From: Nostocaceae cyanobacterium CSSed10_463m
Lineage (GTDB): Bacteria; Cyanobacteriota; Cyanobacteriia; Cyanobacteriales; Nostocaceae
Length of the DNA stretch: 19,130 nt
Assembly: GCA_003556955.1 (NCBI GenBank)
Contig: PWQB01000369.1
Coordinates: forward strand, 1 to 19,130
Reading direction: 5' to 3'
The notes under the pieces are model-generated. The model searched no databases. It was not told the origin of the DNA and worked only from the letters and a program-made list of their open reading frames with translations. This document shows, piece after piece, positions 8,182 through 15,905 of the stretch (positions are counted from its first letter, which is position 1; each line of letters starts with the position of its first letter). The translations under genes and the position numbers were made by a program.

Positions 8182-9582
8182 CTAAATTTCCGGGCAATCT
8201 CTAGCAGAATCTTCCACAATTGCACCTCGTTGAATTAGCTCAAGTTTTATGGGTTGAGAAAGTCCTGGATTATTTCCAAATCGAGCGTTTTCTAAATTCG
8301 CATCACTCAGGTAATCACCTTTGATTTTGGCATCTCTGAGTTCAGCACCACTTAGGTTAGCACCACTGAGGTTGGCACGAATTAGGTTAGCATCTCTCAG
8401 GTTGGCATTTCTCAGGTTGGCATTTCTCAGGTTGGCTTCACTAAAATCAGCACGAATTAGGTTGGTTTCACTCAGGTCGGCATCACTCAGGTCAGCACCG
8501 TGAAGATTGGCATTACTCAGATAGGCCCTTTTGAGATCCGCACCTCTAAGTTTGCTGCTAATCATGTCAGCATCACTCAGGATAGCACTTCTAAGTTTGC
8601 CACCAATCAGTCCGACACATCTGAGGTAGGTATTACTCAAGTTGGTATTGCTGAGGTCGGCACTTTTTAGGTTTCTAGCATCTCTAAGGTCAGCACCTCT
8701 CAAATTGGCACCACTCAAGTCAGCACCACTTAAATCTGCACCTCTCAAGTTGGTATTACTTAGGTCAGCACCTCTGAGATTGGCATCACTTAGATCGGCA
8801 TCACTCAGGTCGGCATTTTTTAGGTTTTTGGCATCACTCAAGTCGGCACCTTTCAAGTTGGCATCTTTTAGGTAGGTATCTTTTAGGTAGGCATCTTTTA
8901 GGTTTTTAACACCTCTGAGGTCAGCACCTCTGAGGTAGGCACAACTCAAATCGGCACCACTTAAATCGGCACAACTCAAATCAGCACCTCTAAGGTAAGA
9001 ACCACTCAAGTCAGCACCTGTAAGGTAGGAACCTCTAAGGTAGGAACCACTCAGGTAGGAACCACTCAAGTCGGCACCACTCAAGTCGGCTTCACTCAGG
9101 TCAGCATCACTCAGGTAGGCATCCATCAAATCAGCTTCACTCAGGTCAGCATCACTCAAATCAGCACCAATGAGATTTCGACCCCTAACGGCATGATTAA
9201 CAATCTGTTGGACTAAACGCCATTTATGATCCAGGTCATCAGTTTTTTCATCATCTGAAGCGGCATTGAAAATTTCAATATCTACAACAGGAAAACTACT
9301 TAATTCTGTGAGTTCTTCTGATTTAATGTGAGATGTAACACATTTAATATCTTCCCAATTTAATTTTAGTGCTGCACATATTTTTTTAAAGGAATCAAGC
9401 TGAATTGGTTGAGATTGAAAAAACTTGTTAACTGTGCTATGACTTATTAGTTGAGATTTTGCAAAATTACTTTTTGACTTAAAATCTAGCATTTTCAAGG
9501 CATTTTCTGCCCTCTCTATACCTTGACTAGAGGCTACACAGGTTATTTTTTTATTTTTCCTAACTTCACTAAAGTATGTCAT
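8182..9582 (-). CDS. pentapeptide-repeat protein with N-terminal HTH-like module
   Basis: A 466-residue cytoplasmic protein (no signal peptide). Residues about 17-83 form a compact helical unit with helix-turn-helix character (SQLISHSTVNKFFQSQPI then FKKICAALKLNWEDI), resembling short N-terminal modules that cyanobacterial multidomain proteins place before NACHT, WD40 or repeat regions. A hydrophilic linker follows (about 85-136). Residues about 137-443 are some 60 tandem pentapeptides of the A(D/N)LSx type, expected to fold as a long right-handed quadrilateral beta-helix. A short non-repeat tail closes the protein. No NTPase or enzymatic domain sits between the two parts. Pentapeptide proteins include DNA mimics that act on gyrase, but most cyanobacterial ones are uncharacterised, and no function can be assigned. 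The repeats are visible at DNA level as a 15-bp period. No strong ribosome-binding site is seen. Confidence 0.85.
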   Translation of the reverse strand: MTYFSEVRKNKKITCVASSQGIERAENALKMLDFKSKSNFAKSQLISHSTVNKFFQSQPIQLDSFKKICAALKLNWEDIKCVTSHIKSEELTELSSFPVVDIEIFNAASDDEKTDDLDHKWRLVQQIVNHAVRGRNLIGADLSDADLSEADLMDAYLSDADLSEADLSGADLSGSYLSGSYLRGSYLTGADLSGSYLRGADLSCADLSGADLSCAYLRGADLRGVKNLKDAYLKDTYLKDANLKGADLSDAKNLKNADLSDADLSDANLRGADLSNTNLRGADLSGADLSGANLRGADLRDARNLKSADLSNTNLSNTYLRCVGLIGGKLRSAILSDADMISSKLRGADLKRAYLSNANLHGADLSDADLSETNLIRADFSEANLRNANLRNANLRDANLIRANLSGANLSGAELRDAKIKGDYLSDANLENARFGNNPGLSQPIKLELIQRGAIVEDSARDCPEI

Positions 9583-9727
9583 GATTTAGATATTCTTTTA
9601 TCAGTGATATCAATTATTTGTGAGACTAGATATTATTTTTACCCACCCCTTAACTTACTTCACAAAATCTGTTTCCCTCCTCGCTTGTGGCGAGGGTTAG
9701 GAAGGGGTTATTTTTATGCATATTTAA
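9583..9727. other. intergenic DNA with a hairpin repeat
   Basis: This is the first part of the 508-bp stretch between the pentapeptide gene and the glycosyltransferase; the rest holds the broken gene described separately. It contains the hairpin CCTCGC/GCGAGG with a 5-nt loop at 9679-9695. That hairpin lies in the motif CTCCTCGCTTG (9677-9687), which recurs at 16441 and 16529. It must also contain the promoter of the pentapeptide gene, but no convincing -35/-10 pair was picked out. Confidence 0.6.
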
Positions 9728-10085
9728 TTTATTAGGAATTACGCAATCATAACGGAAGAACCAGACTTTGAGATTGCTTCATTACATCGCAATGACGTAA
9801 CTGATAGAATAACTTTAGCAAATGATAGAATTATAGAAGGAAGTTTTGCTGATGCTGGCAGCTTATCTATAAATATTTACAATCAATTTTTTGGCGTTGC
9901 TGATTTTAAATATGAATTAGGTTCGCGCATTAGCGAAGCGTTCGCGTAGCGTGCTGTAAGCTCTAGCACGAAGTGCGTTAGGCGCAAAGGCGCAAAGGTA
10001 GGAAGAAAATAAAGGTGATTTTGGAATTTCATACTTTAGTTCAGCAACGCCCAAAAATCAAATAGGAGTTCTATATAATTATTAA
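9728..10085 (+). pseudogene. small unknown gene split by an interspersed repeat
   Basis: Two protein-like segments on the plus strand are separated by repeat DNA. The first (from 9728 to about 9919) is open with no ATG and includes LANDRIIEGSFADAGSLSIN and then IYNQFFGVADFKYEL. It runs into the repeat and stops at 9947-9949. The second, in another frame (10002-10085), reads ENKGDFGISYFSSATPKNQ then IGVLYNY and a stop. Joined, they look like one small beta-rich protein ending IGVLYNY. The 5' end also appears lost: a stop precedes 9728 and part of 9772-9796 resembles a dispersed repeat seen again at 18724. The family was not recognised. Protein-likeness is my judgement from residue composition; a homology search with the joined sequence would settle it. 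Confidence 0.45.
9920..10001. repeat. interspersed repeat inserted in the broken gene
   Basis: A GC-rich block, unlike the AT-rich DNA around it. Positions 9965-9990 are identical over 26 bp to 18621-18646, and the preceding ATTAGCGAAGCG matches ATCAGCGAAGCG before the second copy. This copy has an extra 24-bp piece (9941-9964) between those two parts. The repeat contains a GCAC-GAA-GTGC mini-hairpin. It interrupts the reading frame of the flanking gene fragments. Exact boundaries are estimated from where the protein-like frames end. Confidence 0.6.
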
Positions 10086-10090
10086 AATAA

Positions 10091-11761
10091 CTAAGTTTTG
10101 CATCGATAAAGTTGATAGGGAATACCTATGCGATAGTGTTGTGTCGGATCTATAGTACAAACACTATCTCCAGACAGACCCACCTGCTGGGGATAATCAA
10201 GTTTTCTCATTCCAGGCCCAACTAGCCACAAATTTATCTGAGACTTTGCTGGTGTAGGTATTTGATCAAGCTTGTTCCAAAAAGCAGGTGCATTCGGATA
10301 TCTTGGCAAAAAAGCAACACTATCAGAGTTATGGACACTAACTGGAACAACAGCATTTTTATTACTTCTAACTTTTTCTAATGCTAACGCAAAGCTTAAT
10401 CCCAAAGCCACATCCTGATAATTGTTGTACCCTACCACCAGCATGATAGGGATAGAGGGATCTAAATTCATGTTTTGAGCAACTTGTTCAGGCTGGAAAG
10501 GCTTTTGAAAGACGAAGTTAGTAACTACAAACACACAACTCAGCATACCAACCAGCAAAATGATCAGTTGTGATTTGTGAATTTTGCTAATACTAGCTGC
10601 TAATAAAGCACAAAAACTGGGATAATAAACAAAGCTATAGCGGGGAACAATAGTTATATCTTGACCTAATAAATAGGCTATTCCCCAAAATTGCATCAAC
10701 ACAAGAATCGTAAAACTTAAAAGCGTGAATGTTGCAAAATGAGTGTTCTTATCAAACCACAGTTTTTTTAAACCTTTGTAGACCTGTACCCACAACCAAA
10801 TACTAAAAGCTACCATGAGAAAACCACAAATAACTGTAATTAATACAGGCTGATTTTCTACTGGTAAAGCAATTACCATTAACACCCAAGTCATTAAAGT
10901 TTGATATAGTGGGGCAATGTGCATAGTTGCAGGTAACCAATGAGTTTCACTACTTTGAGAATGTCTCAACATTACCTGCAACCAAGGAAGGAAACTAAGG
11001 ATAACTCCAAAAATTGATATAATTAAAGTTAGATAAATTCGGCGTTGGTTCTTTATCTGATTTTTACCCCTATATATCAATAATAAGAATGTGATAATTT
11101 CAGCAATGAAAGCCAGAATAAAAAAGTAATGAACATAAATACCAAGAATATTAATAATTGACCATAAAATCACCACCCAAACTCTCAGGCGTTGCTGCCC
11201 AAAAATATCCTGTTGAATTTGTATTAGTCCCCATAAGGCTAAAGTAATCAGGAACATAGGCATAGTGTAATGCCGTGCTTCTTGGGAAAGGTAAACAGCA
11301 AAGGGTGAAGTCGCCATAATTAAAGCGGCGATAATTCCCGATGTGGGGTAAAAAGCAATGCGGTTGACAGCATAAATTGCGGCGATCGCACCTACTCCAA
11401 ATACAGCAGGTAGCGATCGCAATTTTGCCACCCACTCTGAACCCAAGGGAGTCATCCACCCTAACCAACGGTACATGAGGCAAAAAAACAACGGCGGATG
11501 AGTAGACTGATTAGCCAGATTTGCAGCAATTTGATCACAGCTAACCCCAAACTGGAAAGTAAAAATTGCCTGGACACCTTGCAGAGGAAATAACACATCT
11601 AAGGGCAAATCATGATAATTTTTACCCAAACTGAAAATAGCAGTAATTACTTCATCCATCCACAGAGATTTTAAGTCTAAATGCCAAAAACGTAAGACAG
11701 CACCCAGAGCAATTGCACCAGCTAAACCTAGATAATGTAAATACAGTTTGCGATTTGTCAT
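10091..11761 (-). CDS. membrane glycosyltransferase, GT39/PMT-ArnT type
   Basis: A polytopic membrane protein of 556 residues with roughly ten or more hydrophobic segments. The first membrane segment is followed by SLWMDE (32-37), the Asp-Glu motif of the first extracytoplasmic loop that is catalytic in GT-C enzymes of the PMT/ArnT group. STHPPLFF (86-93) and LSQEARHYTMP (158-168) are further hallmarks. A soluble C-terminal part (about 425-556) lies outside the membrane. Such enzymes transfer sugar from a polyprenyl-phosphate donor to lipid or protein on the periplasmic side; donor and acceptor cannot be read from the sequence. It starts at an ATG, is divergent from the helicase, and has no glycosylation genes beside it. 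Confidence 0.83.
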   Translation of the reverse strand: MTNRKLYLHYLGLAGAIALGAVLRFWHLDLKSLWMDEVITAIFSLGKNYHDLPLDVLFPLQGVQAIFTFQFGVSCDQIAANLANQSTHPPLFFCLMYRWLGWMTPLGSEWVAKLRSLPAVFGVGAIAAIYAVNRIAFYPTSGIIAALIMATSPFAVYLSQEARHYTMPMFLITLALWGLIQIQQDIFGQQRLRVWVVILWSIINILGIYVHYFFILAFIAEIITFLLLIYRGKNQIKNQRRIYLTLIISIFGVILSFLPWLQVMLRHSQSSETHWLPATMHIAPLYQTLMTWVLMVIALPVENQPVLITVICGFLMVAFSIWLWVQVYKGLKKLWFDKNTHFATFTLLSFTILVLMQFWGIAYLLGQDITIVPRYSFVYYPSFCALLAASISKIHKSQLIILLVGMLSCVFVVTNFVFQKPFQPEQVAQNMNLDPSIPIMLVVGYNNYQDVALGLSFALALEKVRSNKNAVVPVSVHNSDSVAFLPRYPNAPAFWNKLDQIPTPAKSQINLWLVGPGMRKLDYPQQVGLSGDSVCTIDPTQHYRIGIPYQLYRCKT

Positions 11762-11809
11762 GATTTATTCATACTGTAAATTTATCGCCATAGGCATATC
11801 AAATATTAA

Positions 11810-11880
11810 TTATCCACAGATGAATACTGATAATTTTGTGCTATATTCCCATCAAAAATGCTCAGTCTGCGTATGGATAA
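11810..11880. promoter_or_regulatory. DnaA-box-like pair in a divergent intergenic region
   Basis: TTATCCACA at 11810-11818 is a perfect match to the general bacterial DnaA box. TATGGATAA at 11872-11880 is the same motif on the other strand with one mismatch. They lie between the glycosyltransferase and helicase starts, about 50 bp apart and inverted. Binding is not shown; a single perfect 9-mer could occur by chance in a window this size. Confidence 0.25.
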
Positions 11881-11909
11881 TTTCAGTTTCAATTAAAATC
11901 TAAAACCTT

Positions 11910-14339
11910 ATGTCAGACACTCATTTTACTGCTACAGTGCCTCAAGAATCTCTCCAGTCAAAATTACAAGAGAAGATTTTAGAGATCCGCAATCAACTAC
12001 GTCCAGGACAACAACAGATGGCTGATTGGCAATCTGGTCCATTGGCTGTTTCCGCCGTTCCTGGGGCTGGTAAATCCACAGGTATGGCCGCAGCAGTGGC
12101 GATCGCCATCGCCCGACAATACCAAATCTGTGCTGACTCCCGTCCATCTGCTCGCCGTCACATTGTAGTTGTTACCTTTACACGTTCAGCAGCTGCCAAT
12201 ATTAAATTAAAAATTCGCGGATATTTAAAACAATTATCTTTACCTCCAACAGGCTTTGCTGTTTATACTCTGCATGGTCTAGCCTTGAATATTGCCAGTC
12301 GTCACCCGAATTTTTCAGGCTTAGAATTAGAAAATGTCACGTTAATTACACCCAACCAAAGCCACCGTTTTATTCGCACAGCCGTAGAACAATGGATTAA
12401 TAACAATCCAGAACTTTATTCTCGGTTGCTAGAAGGGCATCAATTTGACGGTGAAGAGACAGAAAGATTACGCCGTCAGTCAGTGTTACGAACAGAAATC
12501 TTACCAGATTTAGCCAGTACAGTCATTCATGAAGCTAAAAGTTCGGGAATATTGCCAGAAAAACTGCGGGAATGGAGTCAAAAAACTACAGATGAATATA
12601 GAATTTTACGGATAGCGGCGGGATTGTATGAACAATATCAGAATTTAATGCGATCGCGTGATTTTATCGACTACGACGATATGATTTTAGCCTCCTTGCG
12701 TGTCTTGGAAAATGACAGCGCCCGTCGCATCGAGCAAAATCAAGTTTTTGCAGTATTTGAAGACGAAGCCCAAGACTCTAGCCCCTTACAGACACAGCTG
12801 TTAGAGATTTTGGCAACAAATCAGGGAGAAGAGGCAGGGGGGCAGGGTGCAGGGGGCAGGGGTGAAGAAACTTACTCAGCACTCTCTTGTACAGACGCGA
12901 TAAATCGCGTCTCCCCACTCAGCACTCAAGAAGCACTCAGCACTCAAGAAGCACTCCAGTTAGTGCGAGTTGGTGATCCTAATCAAGCGATTAACTCGAC
13001 CTTTACGCCAGCTGATCCGATTTATTTTCGGGAGTTTTGCGGAGTGTGCGATCGCCTGGGTAAATTAGCCACAATGGATCAAGCTGGACGCAGTACCCGA
13101 ATTATCATCGCCGCCGCTAACTTCGCCTTAGAATGGGTAAACAGCTTTTATCAACTCAAAAATCAACCACTTCCCTTTCGTTCTCAAAATATCCGCCCCG
13201 TTAATATTAGTGATCCTCAAACAAATGCCAATCCATTACCAGTGGGACGAGGACTAGAACTTTATACCCCCTGTGATATTTATCACACAGTGGAATTATT
13301 GTCTCAAAGAGTGGTTGAGTTATTTACTCAGAATCCCAAAGAAATTAGTGGGGCTATTTTGGTGCGAGAACATCGCCAAGGACGCTGGCTAACAGAGATG
13401 TTAACTCCTGTGTGTAAGGAGCATAAAATTACACTTTATGACGTAGGCGAAAGCGATCGCCGTTCTCATATTCCCCAAGAAATGTTGGGATTATTGCAAT
13501 TTTGCGATCGCCCCCATTCTCCTGACTACCTCAAAGCTGCTTTAGAAGTATTGGTACAGCGTCAATTAATTCCTACCCAAGACCTCAACGCCCTCGCTAG
13601 TCTACCAGAAGAATTTTTGTATCCTAGTCCTTTAGCAGAACTCCAGTCAGATACAGTCAAAAAATCCGCACATTTGTGTCGGAGTTTACTCCGCGCTCGG
13701 TTAGAACTGCCTTTATATCAACTGATTGCTTTTTTGGCTTTAACTTTAAAATACGACCAAGCCGAATTGGCAACTGCTGACAAACTCGCCGAACGGGTAA
13801 ACCAGCAAATAACTGAGAACAATTCAATGGAAGCAATGCTTTCAGCTTTAAGTGAAATTGTCACTTCGGAACGGTTTGAAGCAGTGGAAACAGATGATTT
13901 AGACGCGCGTTATACCCGTGGCGGTCAACTGACAATTATCACCATGCACAAAGCTAAGGGATTAGATTGGGACTATGTATTTATGCCCTTTCTACATGAA
14001 AACTTAATTCCTGGTAAATTTTGGGTTCCTCCCAAAAGCCAGTTTTTAGGCGACTTTACTTTATCAGAAGTAGCTCGCGCCCAAATTCGGACTGCACTCC
14101 ACGGCGAATATCATATACCTGCTGTTTCCCAAGCGTGGGAACAGGCAAAACATTTGAAAACTTCTGAGGAATATCGTTTACTCTACGTGGCGATGACACG
14201 AGCCAAGCGCCTATTGTGGATGTCTGCATCACAGCAAGCACCTTTTACGTGGAGTAAACCAGAAAATTTACAAGAACAAGCGCCTTGTCCCGTTTTTCCG
14301 GCATTAAAACGTCAGTTTCCTGAATGTGTAGTTACTTGA
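11910..14339 (+). CDS. UvrD/Rep-type superfamily 1 DNA helicase with an internal repeat-derived insert
   Basis: An ATP-dependent 3'-5' type helicase of the UvrD/Rep/PcrA group, 809 aa. Visible motifs: Q-like RPGQQQ (31-36), Walker A AVPGAGKST (49-57), motif Ia VVTFTRSAAANIK, motif Ib YTLHGLA, Walker B FEDEAQDSS (283-291), motif III VGDPNQAI (from 354), motif V ITMHKAKGLDW (about 675-685) and motif VI YRLLYVAMTRAKR (about 752-764). All catalytic motifs are intact. Between motifs II and III, residues about 305-350 are a low-complexity stretch (EEAGGQGAGGRGEE, then STQEAL twice) that does not look like helicase sequence and corresponds to repeat DNA. The frame is kept, so the protein is probably still made. 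Its cellular job (repair, recombination or replication restart) is not shown by context. Confidence 0.88.
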   Translation: MSDTHFTATVPQESLQSKLQEKILEIRNQLRPGQQQMADWQSGPLAVSAVPGAGKSTGMAAAVAIAIARQYQICADSRPSARRHIVVVTFTRSAAANIKLKIRGYLKQLSLPPTGFAVYTLHGLALNIASRHPNFSGLELENVTLITPNQSHRFIRTAVEQWINNNPELYSRLLEGHQFDGEETERLRRQSVLRTEILPDLASTVIHEAKSSGILPEKLREWSQKTTDEYRILRIAAGLYEQYQNLMRSRDFIDYDDMILASLRVLENDSARRIEQNQVFAVFEDEAQDSSPLQTQLLEILATNQGEEAGGQGAGGRGEETYSALSCTDAINRVSPLSTQEALSTQEALQLVRVGDPNQAINSTFTPADPIYFREFCGVCDRLGKLATMDQAGRSTRIIIAAANFALEWVNSFYQLKNQPLPFRSQNIRPVNISDPQTNANPLPVGRGLELYTPCDIYHTVELLSQRVVELFTQNPKEISGAILVREHRQGRWLTEMLTPVCKEHKITLYDVGESDRRSHIPQEMLGLLQFCDRPHSPDYLKAALEVLVQRQLIPTQDLNALASLPEEFLYPSPLAELQSDTVKKSAHLCRSLLRARLELPLYQLIAFLALTLKYDQAELATADKLAERVNQQITENNSMEAMLSALSEIVTSERFEAVETDDLDARYTRGGQLTIITMHKAKGLDWDYVFMPFLHENLIPGKFWVPPKSQFLGDFTLSEVARAQIRTALHGEYHIPAVSQAWEQAKHLKTSEEYRLLYVAMTRAKRLLWMSASQQAPFTWSKPENLQEQAPCPVFPALKRQFPECVVT
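12826..12956 (+). repeat. repeat DNA inserted in frame within the helicase gene
   Basis: Three pieces typical of intergenic repeats lie end to end. They are a G-rich run of GGGGCAG-like units (about 12831-12863), a perfect 9-bp inverted repeat AGACGCGAT/ATCGCGTCT with a 2-nt loop (12893-12912), and an exact tandem duplication of 18 bp (12917-12934 and 12935-12952, unit ACTCAGCACTCAAGAAGC). Because the tandem unit is a multiple of three it adds six residues per copy without shifting the frame. The outer limits are estimated from where the helicase-like sequence stops and resumes. Confidence 0.7.
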
Positions 14340-14343
14340 GCCA

Positions 14344-14371
14344 CTTAAATCTGTAAATAATAGTATATAAT
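14344..14371 (+). promoter_or_regulatory. candidate promoter of rpmI-rplT
   Basis: A perfect TATAAT (14366-14371) lies 29 bp before the rpmI start, inside the 61-bp gap after the helicase stop. The best -35 is CTTAAA, a weak match 16 bp upstream. If used, the leader would be only about 20 nt, too short for the long structured leader that controls L20 expression in enterobacteria and bacilli. Confidence 0.4.
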
Positions 14372-14400
14372 TATGGATTGTGTCTAATTAAAGTCAGACC

Positions 14401-14598
14401 ATGCCTAAACTCAAGACTCGTAAAGCAGCAGCCAAGCGATTCCGTGCCACTGGTAGCGGTAAAATTGTCCGTCGCAAAGCTTTCAAAAATCACCTTTTAG
14501 AACACAAGTCTTCTAACAAAAAGCGTAGCCTGTCCAAGTCCACACTTGTACACGAACGCGATGAAGATAACGTGCGTTTGATGCTTCCTTATTTGTAA
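14401..14598 (+). CDS. rpmI: 50S ribosomal protein L35
   Basis: A 65-residue, very basic protein with the L35 signature [20 protein letters not shown] at its N-terminus and [14 protein letters not shown] near its C-terminus. The length is that of the family. L35 binds 23S rRNA in the large subunit. It is followed after 19 bp by rplT, the usual bacterial pair; infC, which often precedes the pair, is absent, and a helicase gene stands in its place. Confidence 0.98.
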   Translation: MPKLKTRKAAAKRFRATGSGKIVRRKAFKNHLLEHKSSNKKRSLSKSTLVHERDEDNVRLMLPYL

Positions 14599-14617
14599 GT
14601 TTTTCAGGAAATAAATT

Positions 14618-14974
14618 ATGACCAGAGTAAAGCGCGGTAATGTAGCTCGTAAACGCCGCAATAAAATTCTCAAATTAGCTAAAGGTTTTCGTGGTTCTCA
14701 TTCCACTTTGTTTAGAACCGCTAACCAACAGGTAATGAAGGCGCTTCGCAGTTCCTACCGCGATCGCAAAAAGAAAAAGCGCGATTTTCGTCGTCTGTGG
14801 ATTGCTCGGATCAATGCAGCTGCAAGGCAACATGGTTTGAGTTACAGTCAGTTGATCGGCAACTTGAAAAAAGCTGATATCCAACTAAATCGCAAAATGT
14901 TGGCACAATTGGCAGTTCTTGATCCCGCTAGTTTCGGCAAGGTTGCGGAATTAGCGCTGCAAGCTAAAGGATAA
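14618..14974 (+). CDS. rplT: 50S ribosomal protein L20
   Basis: A 118-residue basic protein with the L20 signatures [20 protein letters not shown] and the [20 protein letters not shown] region, full length. L20 is an early assembly protein that binds domain II of 23S rRNA and in several bacteria represses its own operon. An AGGA about 8 nt before the ATG serves as ribosome-binding site. Only 12 bp separate its stop from the next gene, a solute-binding protein, which suggests cotranscription. Confidence 0.98.
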   Translation: MTRVKRGNVARKRRNKILKLAKGFRGSHSTLFRTANQQVMKALRSSYRDRKKKKRDFRRLWIARINAAARQHGLSYSQLIGNLKKADIQLNRKMLAQLAVLDPASFGKVAELALQAKG

Positions 14975-14986
14975 GGATGGTAACGG

Positions 14987-15793
14987 ATGCAGTACCGATG
15001 TAACAGATGGCTAAAAATTAATCAGTTACATCTGGTATTATCCGCTACTATCTTTTGTGTTTTCTGCTTTTTCTGGGGATTTATGGCATCTGCCGCCGAA
15101 ATGCCCGAAATTCAGCGAAGAGGTTATTTAAATATTGCCGTTAAAGATAACTTACGTCCCTTGGGATTTAGAGATGTTGACGGTAATTTACAAGGCTTAG
15201 AAATTGACTTGGCGAAGCGTCTGGCGTTGGATTTGTTAGGGAAAGCGGATGCTGTCAGATTCCAACCAGTAGCCAACCGCGATCGCTTGTCTGTAGTCTT
15301 AAATAATAAAGTGGATTTAGCGATCGCCAGAGTCACAGCAACCGAGTCTCGTGCGCGGTTAGTTAGTTTCAGTGTTCCTTACTACTTTGATGGTGCAGTC
15401 ATAGTCACAAAAGATGCCTCTGTGCGCCAGCTAAGTGATTTAGCGAACCGCAAAATTGCCGTGCTGAAAAACTCCAGTACAATTGCCCAAGTGCGGTACT
15501 ATGTGCCAAAAGCCCAGTTAGTGGGAGTTAATTCCTATCAGGAAGGGCGATCGTTCACAGAAAATAATACAGTAGTAGCATTTGCTGCCGATGCTAGTGT
15601 TTTGACTGGTTGGGTGCAAGAATATCCCGAATATCGGCTTTTACCCACCAAGCTATCAACTGAACCCTTATCTGTCGTCATGCCCAAGGGATTGCAGTAC
15701 GATCAGTTAAGAAGACAAGTTAATGAAGCGATCGCTCAATATACAGCAGAGGGTTGGCTCAAAGAACGCGTTGAATATTGGGGCTTACCTTAA
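14987..15793 (+). CDS. periplasmic solute-binding protein (family 3, amino-acid type)
   Basis: A 268-residue exported protein. A hydrophobic signal region (about 14-35) ends with MASAAE, a plausible signal peptidase I site near residue 36-37. The mature part has the family 3 fold: a start IQRRGYLNIAVKDNLRPLGF, GLEIDLAKRLA, LAIARVTATESRARLVSFS (the usual place of the D/T-R ligand contact), YYFDGAVIV and a C-terminal AIAQYTAEGWLKERVEYWG. Relatives bind amino acids for ABC importers; no permease or ATPase is adjacent, so it may serve a transporter encoded elsewhere or act as a sensor. The ATG is preceded by GGATGG-type purines and lies 12 bp after rplT. The ligand cannot be read from sequence. 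Confidence 0.85.
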   Translation: MQYRCNRWLKINQLHLVLSATIFCVFCFFWGFMASAAEMPEIQRRGYLNIAVKDNLRPLGFRDVDGNLQGLEIDLAKRLALDLLGKADAVRFQPVANRDRLSVVLNNKVDLAIARVTATESRARLVSFSVPYYFDGAVIVTKDASVRQLSDLANRKIAVLKNSSTIAQVRYYVPKAQLVGVNSYQEGRSFTENNTVVAFAADASVLTGWVQEYPEYRLLPTKLSTEPLSVVMPKGLQYDQLRRQVNEAIAQYTAEGWLKERVEYWGLP

Positions 15794-15905
15794 AAAATTC
15801 TCAATAATAAAAATAAAGTGAAGAAATATCACCCTGATTTCCAGCATCTCCCAAGTGTCCGATAATAGAGACAGAAGTAGCTTTTAATATTTGTGTTTGC
15901 AGACA

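Noticed and set aside
8280..9170. 15-bp periodic DNA that could be mistaken for a satellite or CRISPR-like array, with long plus-strand open frames rich in Leu, Ala, Ser and Arg
   Set aside because: The period is the codon pattern of the minus-strand pentapeptide repeats; units are contiguous with no spacers, and the plus-strand frames are their mirror.
11151..11483. 110-residue minus-strand open frame inside the glycosyltransferase gene
   Set aside because: It is another frame of the same strand through the GT39 coding region, rich in Cys and His, with no domain.
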